64,000 bases of DNA, from NCBI RefSeq assembly GCF_030929615.1, contig NZ_JAVFVU010000036.1, positions 1 to 64,000 on the forward strand, read 5' to 3'. The notes under the pieces were generated by a model that made no database searches, had not been told where the DNA came from, and saw nothing but the letters and a program-made list of their open reading frames with translations. The DNA is from Dyadobacter sp. LHD-138 (lineage in GTDB: Bacteria; Bacteroidota; Bacteroidia; Cytophagales; Spirosomataceae). Position 1 is the first letter of the stretch, and every line of letters starts with the position of its first letter. Below are positions 60,501-64,000 of the stretch, one piece after another. The position numbers were made by a program, and so were the translations under genes.

Positions 60501-60750
60501 AAGCTGTTGTTTCGTCCACGATTCTGCCTCCGTTACTTAGGCCTTCAAATTCTTCTGCGTAGACAACACGCCCCAGTGTAGGCAGATCTGTCCGCCAGCG
60601 TATCGTCACAAACGCACGTGTAAAGTTTTCATTTTGCTTAATAGCATAGGCCATTTGCAAGTATGGCCCGCGCACAACGACAGGTGTCTGACTAAGCACT
60701 TCCAGTGAAGACAGCAGACAATACAGCAGAACGAGTATAGCTTGTCTCAT
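57580..60750 (-). CDS. Large purple acid phosphatase-like protein with extra C-terminal domains and T9SS-type tail
   Basis: The 1056-residue protein has a signal peptide (residues 1-20) and a PAP-type fibronectin domain to ~120. The phosphatase (~140-410) shows VLGDFGAL, LWLGDNAYEQG, GNHDYYDG, FTHMPPYSG and LSGHSHDYQRS. Unlike the 699-residue relative near 50 kb, it carries ~550 further residues: a long beta-rich region and, at ~870-990, a jelly-roll-like domain with RDDGVIIYVNGKEL. The end (LYPNPTDGKVYFSN and SAGVFILSSQD) is a T9SS sorting tail. It is a single gene. Substrate unknown. Confidence 0.88.
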   Translation of the reverse strand: MRQAILVLLYCLLSSLEVLSQTPVVVRGPYLQMAYAIKQNENFTRAFVTIRWRTDLPTLGRVVYAEEFEGLSNGGRIVDETTASTEHKIVLTDLATDRLYNYYIGTAFNNSNPAEQTLILEKSVNHVFRTPPPPGSKKKIQMWVLGDFGALPKTNFNNRQDSTIASFQNFMTANKTGPMDLWLWLGDNAYEQGTEDQYQDHIFDKGRGRYDWIFRQTPFYATPGNHDYYDGASTVPQREVNRFTKNVHYYSVVDNFKNGEGGGEPSGTEAYYSFNYGNIHFISLDTYGYEKSGDTPIKILTTSGEQYKWLKRDLAKTNANPDINWVIVFTHMPPYSGGSHNSDTEDELTATRQNLIPLLDSNKVDLVLSGHSHDYQRSRLMRGHSQTSASFNSTTHNPSIGSNAQGSGKYDGTANSCFYYKTSAATQNEGIVYVVNGGGGRPNEGTASQLLQNPSLISKIMQSAIFMGGSMHIEVENKRLTAKFIGANKQVLDQFVIYKDLDNFTVPRTDSTTRIATCECTEALNQNTSFTHYTDNNANLLLSIAKHDINIGKVGVSNFEVRLSGAAGRTNIGAFYPDNYVRADRTRSFSSNWRIMNRYWSVKPTTELSGTQQVTIRHYYKQEDLASLFWGASAEDLVYRDYLKFYKINSINTAYNLDPKAGKHNTLQGATAYNKDGIWIYDKSSDITPAQASLNHFKNRYIGDFPLHFHYLLSDTHYGEFVVGRLAGGGGIGGQGYGLNPRGSLMLISSGDQWKYLATGIKPVDYTNVSGGVTEVLSWKGSNKIIDYYNTFANWPQGTASFGYSPNGEDFERWTIPACAAELACYQVNANEAHLIPGCITTPCANRWTTYYFRKTFAAPDLSNAIYKSIIINYKRDDGVIIYVNGKELLPRDPNMPTGTITEATFSNGSPEYAWLTVVIPNDGNYFRKEPFNATNTVAVELHQNSLTSSDVQFDMEVVLSQDALTAPARIAAAEALQTTEPLHILYPNPTDGKVYFSNPLVYETIRMTDARGVVVRYLSVPGSLNELDLSDFSAGVFILSSQDRDKVTHYKIIKK

Positions 60751-61007
60751 AAGAAAAAGAGGTAAGGTGAGTGAGCATGGGTGCAGAAAAGTATTAGCTA
60801 AAAATTACTATTTTTTGTTTAAAAATCAAAATTTTATTTTATATATTTAATATATTATCACACTGCCAATCAGATCGTTAACTGCCTGAGGTGGTGCCGC
60901 TTTTTCGATAACCCCAACTGCAAATCAGTGCAATTGGAGGACGGGTAGACTTGGGTTATACCTGACGTAATCTGAAAACTATTATTACCGCCTTACCTCT
61001 TAATGTA

Positions 61008-61562
61008 ATGATCAAAACAATACGATTATTGAGCCGTAAAGGGCTCCTGGCCGTGGCACTGTTCACCTGCCTGATGGCTTGTAAAGGAGAAGATGGAGCT
61101 GTCGGTCCTGCGGGCCCTGCCGGCCCGCAAGGAACACAAGGTGTAGCTGGTTCGACGGCCAATCTGGTAATATCAGCCTGGACGAAGGTGGCGAGCACGG
61201 CTTGGGTAGCCAACCAGAATTCATCCTATTTTTTAGTGTCACTGGATGAAAAAACGATTACCCAGGCCAATCTTGATAAAGCGCTTGTCATGGCCTATTA
61301 TCGTAACACCGGAAGAGATAATGTTGTGTTTTCGCTTCCCACAGCAAACCAGGAGCTTGCTTTGGGTTTCTTCATGCAGGTCAGGGAAAGCAAGGGCACA
61401 ATGAATTTTGATCTGACTTATGCCAAGCCACGTCTCGAACCAATTGATTTTGATCTGGAATTTCGCTGGGTTATTGTGCCGCCCGCGACAGGAGGCCGTT
61501 TGAAAAATACTGACTGGGCTAATTATTCGCTTGTAAAACAGGAATTGGGGCTTATCGATTAG
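61008..61562 (+). CDS. Lipoprotein with short collagen-like stretch
   Basis: A 184-residue lipoprotein (signal ending FTCLMAC, Cys ~25) with a short Gly-X-Y stretch right after the lipid anchor, GAVGPAGPAGPQGTQG, about six triplets. A ~130-residue beta-rich domain of unknown type follows. Such collagen-like lipoproteins are common in Bacteroidota; the collagen part probably acts as a trimerising or spacer stalk. It is divergent from the large phosphatase, with AT-rich DNA between. Function unknown. Confidence 0.82.
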   Translation: MIKTIRLLSRKGLLAVALFTCLMACKGEDGAVGPAGPAGPQGTQGVAGSTANLVISAWTKVASTAWVANQNSSYFLVSLDEKTITQANLDKALVMAYYRNTGRDNVVFSLPTANQELALGFFMQVRESKGTMNFDLTYAKPRLEPIDFDLEFRWVIVPPATGGRLKNTDWANYSLVKQELGLID

Positions 61563-62072
61563 ATACTTACTATCTACCATATACGTGTAACCGTTCGGGC
61601 AAATACGTCAGAAGATCAATATCGGTTTTCTTCGGCATGGTCACGGCTATCGGGTTGTGTTATGCCAGGGAAATCAATGAAGTGGTTTAAATTTATTTGT
61701 GGTAAATTAATATAGGTTACGCGAATTACATTGTAAGACAGTTTTGCCGTCGGCAATCGACCAAAATTTCATTCCTTGCCTTCATATGGTAGTTGATGGG
61801 GCTACATCATCAGCCCGCAAAAATCCCAGAGGGATGACATTATTGTAGCATTTAAATGTCAGACGATTCCATCAAACCCCGTTGGGGTGGCCGATTGGTT
61901 GCAATTAGCCGTGGAATAAGAATTCTTGACGGCGTTGTACATTCGATTTCTGAAATGGTTATGTCACCCTTTCAGGGCTATGACCTGAATGTTTATCCGC
62001 ATTTTCTACAATAATATCATCCCTTCGGATTATCTCTAAGTTTAAACAACTTCAATGACTTATCGTGGTTAC
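61563..62072. other. 510-nt intergenic region
   Basis: No gene seen on either strand. It contains REP-like cluster C (61823-62030). The rest is AT-rich without a clear terminator. Confidence 0.6.
61823..62030. repeat. REP-like palindromic repeat cluster C
   Basis: ATCCC-AGA-GGGAT (61823-61835) is followed by tail GACATTATTGTAG (61836-61848). The inverted partner has tail CTACAATAATATC (62005-62017) then ATCC-CTTC-GGAT (62018-62029). So tails face inward and cores outward, opposite to clusters A and B. Two further palindromes lie between them: CCCC-GTT-GGGG (61877-61887) and CCCT-TTC-AGGG (61966-61976). Confidence 0.75.
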
Positions 62073-64000
62073 TCAAAATTCCAGTCTGTAATTTAAAATC
62101 GGCAATAAACCGGTTTGGGTAATTAATTTGACACGGTCATTTTTTAACTCATAATAGCGGTTGAACGCGTTTAGCCGGTTCGTCACATTCTGGATATCCA
62201 GCGACAGGGTGGAAGAGGTACGTTTTCTGTTTTTGGTATAACTCACCCGCAGGTCGGTACGGAAATAGGTTGGCAGCTGTTCGGAATAACTTTTTGACCA
62301 GTCGTAAACCGTTTTTCTGTCTTTCCGTGATTGTTCAAGGTCGATTGGCGTCGTACGGTTTCCTCCGGCGGCAAGCAGCTTGATATTCGCTGCGAAAATG
62401 TTGGTTTTGTTTTTCCCGACTTTCCACTCTTTTCCTGCCAAAACATTTTGTACAAATTTTCCGTTGAAACGGCTGTCGCGCTCAATACCGTCGCGTCCGG
62501 TATATTTCGATTGGTAAAGAGAGGTCGTGCTCATGAAATAAATACCATTGGTAAGCGATTTCTCAACCGTCAGTTCAAGGCCATAACTGCGTCCTTTGCC
62601 GTCACTTGTTAAGGTATCCGTTACAAAACCACTGATTTCATTGAGTTGCGAATTATGGAGCAGAAAGGGCGTGGTGGTATTGGCCGGGCCTATGGGAATA
62701 TTGTAATGATGCTGATAATACACTTCCGACAGCACCCGCCAGCTCGCCGAAGGCCGGAATTCATAACCTGCCACGGCGTGCGCCGATTTCATCAGTTTCA
62801 GGTTTTTGTTTAATTCATCGGTCCGGTTGTCGCCGATGTTTACCTGTGCGAAATAAGTGGAAATTGATTCGGTTTTACTGTGTAAACCGGCCCCCAGGCT
62901 AAATGTATGTTTTGGTGCGGCGGCCCATTTTAACCCCAGCCGGGGTTCAATGGAACTTTGGTCATTCAGCGCCAGCAGCATCGCGTGAATACCTGCGTTT
63001 AGGGTTAATGTAGAGGTGAGACGATGTTTCCACTGTCCGTATGCCTGAAATAATTCCGTACTTCCCTCCTGATTTACCTTAACCACATAGGGGCCGTCTT
63101 CATCGTCTTTGTCGAAAAGGTTGAAATTGTAATGATTCACAATAACACCCAGCCGGAATGTATTTCTGGCGTTCATTTTATAGTTGTACAACAATGAGAT
63201 CCGAAGCGCCTGGTTGATGAAATCCTGCTGGTAATTGGTTTGTCTGATTTTATCGTAAAAATCGTCGCTTTGTTTGGTCGCCGAGTAAGATATGGTATTT
63301 TCGAAATAAGATTTATTGTTAATAAAACGCAGGTAATTGACACCGACAACACCGCGGTTGGACTGAAATTTTTCTTTAAGATCTTCATTATCTGCTGATG
63401 AAGTACTCAATCCGCCCAAACCCCAGACCGAAACCACGGCTCTGTCGCCATAAGGAATGTATACTTTGAAAGCGCCATCCTGAAACGTATTGGAAAAATC
63501 GCCCTGGATGTTCAGCCCGATTTTATTAAGTACAGCCAGGGTGGAGTAGCGATAATTAGCAAGATAAGAAGCACCACATTTGGGCCCGATGGGTCCTTCG
63601 GCTGCAAAATCGAGTCCGAGAACACCAGCCTGCATTGCGTACTCACGTTTTTCATTATTCCCTTTTCTGAGTTTCAGGTCAAAAACGCCCGATGTTGCGT
63701 TACCATATTCGGCTGGAAATGCGCCCGTCAGAAAATCGGAGTTTCCCAGGACGTTCGCGCTTAACGCGCTGATGCCGCCGCCGCTGGACCCTTCCTGTGC
63801 AAAGTGGTTGGGGTTAGGGATTTCTACGCCTTCCATGCGCCATAACATGCCTTTGGGGCTGTTTCCTCTCACAATGATCTGGTTGTTTCCGTCATCATTG
63901 GTGGCCACGCCCGCAAAGGACAACGCCATGCGTGCGGGATCATTGACAGCCGCGGCAAATCGTTTGGTTTGGTCTACCGTGAAAGAACGGCCGCTGACGC
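62073..64000 (-). CDS. TonB-dependent receptor (5' end outside the window)
   Basis: At least 642 residues; the ATG at 63929 is internal because the frame continues open upstream to the window edge with typical plug sequence (AVNDPARMALSFAGV). Present are the plug (NNQIIVRGNSPKGMLWRMEGVEIPNP, then SGVFDLKLRKG) and the barrel ending NYRLEF. It lacks SusC/RagA signatures. The N-terminal signal and CarboxypepD_reg-like domain are expected just beyond 64000. The substrate is unknown and no SusD gene is visible downstream. Confidence 0.9.
   Translation of the reverse strand, partial: VSGRSFTVDQTKRFAAAVNDPARMALSFAGVATNDDGNNQIIVRGNSPKGMLWRMEGVEIPNPNHFAQEGSSGGGISALSANVLGNSDFLTGAFPAEYGNATSGVFDLKLRKGNNEKREYAMQAGVLGLDFAAEGPIGPKCGASYLANYRYSTLAVLNKIGLNIQGDFSNTFQDGAFKVYIPYGDRAVVSVWGLGGLSTSSADNEDLKEKFQSNRGVVGVNYLRFINNKSYFENTISYSATKQSDDFYDKIRQTNYQQDFINQALRISLLYNYKMNARNTFRLGVIVNHYNFNLFDKDDEDGPYVVKVNQEGSTELFQAYGQWKHRLTSTLTLNAGIHAMLLALNDQSSIEPRLGLKWAAAPKHTFSLGAGLHSKTESISTYFAQVNIGDNRTDELNKNLKLMKSAHAVAGYEFRPSASWRVLSEVYYQHHYNIPIGPANTTTPFLLHNSQLNEISGFVTDTLTSDGKGRSYGLELTVEKSLTNGIYFMSTTSLYQSKYTGRDGIERDSRFNGKFVQNVLAGKEWKVGKNKTNIFAANIKLLAAGGNRTTPIDLEQSRKDRKTVYDWSKSYSEQLPTYFRTDLRVSYTKNRKRTSSTLSLDIQNVTNRLNAFNRYYELKNDRVKLITQTGLLPILNYRLEF

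Noticed and set aside
61823..62030. CRISPR array from repeated palindromes
   Set aside because: Units are inverted, irregularly spaced and lack uniform spacers or cas genes.
63927..63929. ATG at 63929 as the start of the TonB receptor
   Set aside because: The frame continues upstream without stop and with conserved plug-type sequence; the signal peptide is missing at this Met.

Overview
The window looks like chromosome from a Bacteroidota bacterium of the Cytophagales, most like Dyadobacter or a relative (inference from gene content; no database was searched). The evidence is three-fold. Outer-membrane proteins are typical of the phylum: TonB-dependent receptors with CarboxypepD_reg-like domains, DUF4397 and collagen-like lipoproteins, and large secreted phosphatases with T9SS-type C-terminal tails. 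Several starts are preceded by the Bacteroidota promoter form TTTG-N19-TAnnTTTG. Shine-Dalgarno sequences are mostly weak. I saw no tRNA, rRNA, CRISPR array, phage module or transposase.

Layout. 1-6.4 kb: the tail of a truncated ORF, an ECF42-type sigma factor operon (AhpD-like, YciI/DGPF, sigma), a nucleotidyltransferase, a VOC protein, a PhoD-type phosphatase and a zinc metallopeptidase. 6.5-12.6 kb: a five-gene sugar-type catabolic operon (DUF1080 lipoprotein, Tat-exported Gfo/Idh/MocA oxidoreductase, TIM-barrel isomerase, ACS-family MFS transporter, PhyH-type dioxygenase), divergent from an AraC regulator, with repeated GCAAAAwTA motifs between them. 12.7-16.5 kb: a PaoABC-like three-subunit molybdenum hydroxylase. 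17-23.5 kb: a GH110-like beta-helix glycosidase, a TonB receptor plus DUF4397 lipoprotein, and a long leader with a possible structured RNA. 23.5-30.8 kb: an Rpn-family nuclease, a DoxX-like membrane protein, and an operon of a TlpA-like thioredoxin, a DsbD-alpha-like domain, a di-heme peroxidase, a small surface-type domain protein and an M19 dipeptidase, bounded by a good promoter and a good terminator. 31-35 kb: an unknown small protein coupled to an outer-membrane barrel protein, then a Tat-type SelA-like PLP enzyme carrying an extra beta domain.

35.7-39.3 kb is the most unusual part: an NTF2-like protein followed by two genes that together resemble VioB, the iminophenyl-pyruvate dimer synthase of violacein biosynthesis. 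The N-terminal half and the ferritin-like catalytic half are separate genes, and no VioA, VioC, VioD or VioE is present in the window. A 30-bp perfect palindrome lies upstream and a terminator closes the unit. 39.5-48.2 kb holds an exported enolase-superfamily enzyme, a coiled-coil protein, an ankyrin protein, a frameshifted esterase with an SDR dehydrogenase, an OmpR/histidine-kinase pair, a Usp-like protein and a bestrophin channel. 48.6-61 kb holds an imelysin/di-heme peroxidase fusion with a purple acid phosphatase, an MFS transporter, small VOC/DinB/DHFR-like genes, a PHB-depolymerase-like esterase and a second, 1056-residue phosphatase. The window ends inside a TonB receptor.

Three intergenic clusters (35.4, 48.3 and 61.9 kb) carry short palindromic repeats with one shared layout: a 13-nt tail beginning CTA, a 5-nt arm, a 3-nt loop and a complementary arm. 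The arm sequence differs between clusters but stays self-complementary. They look like a REP/BIME-type repeat superfamily.
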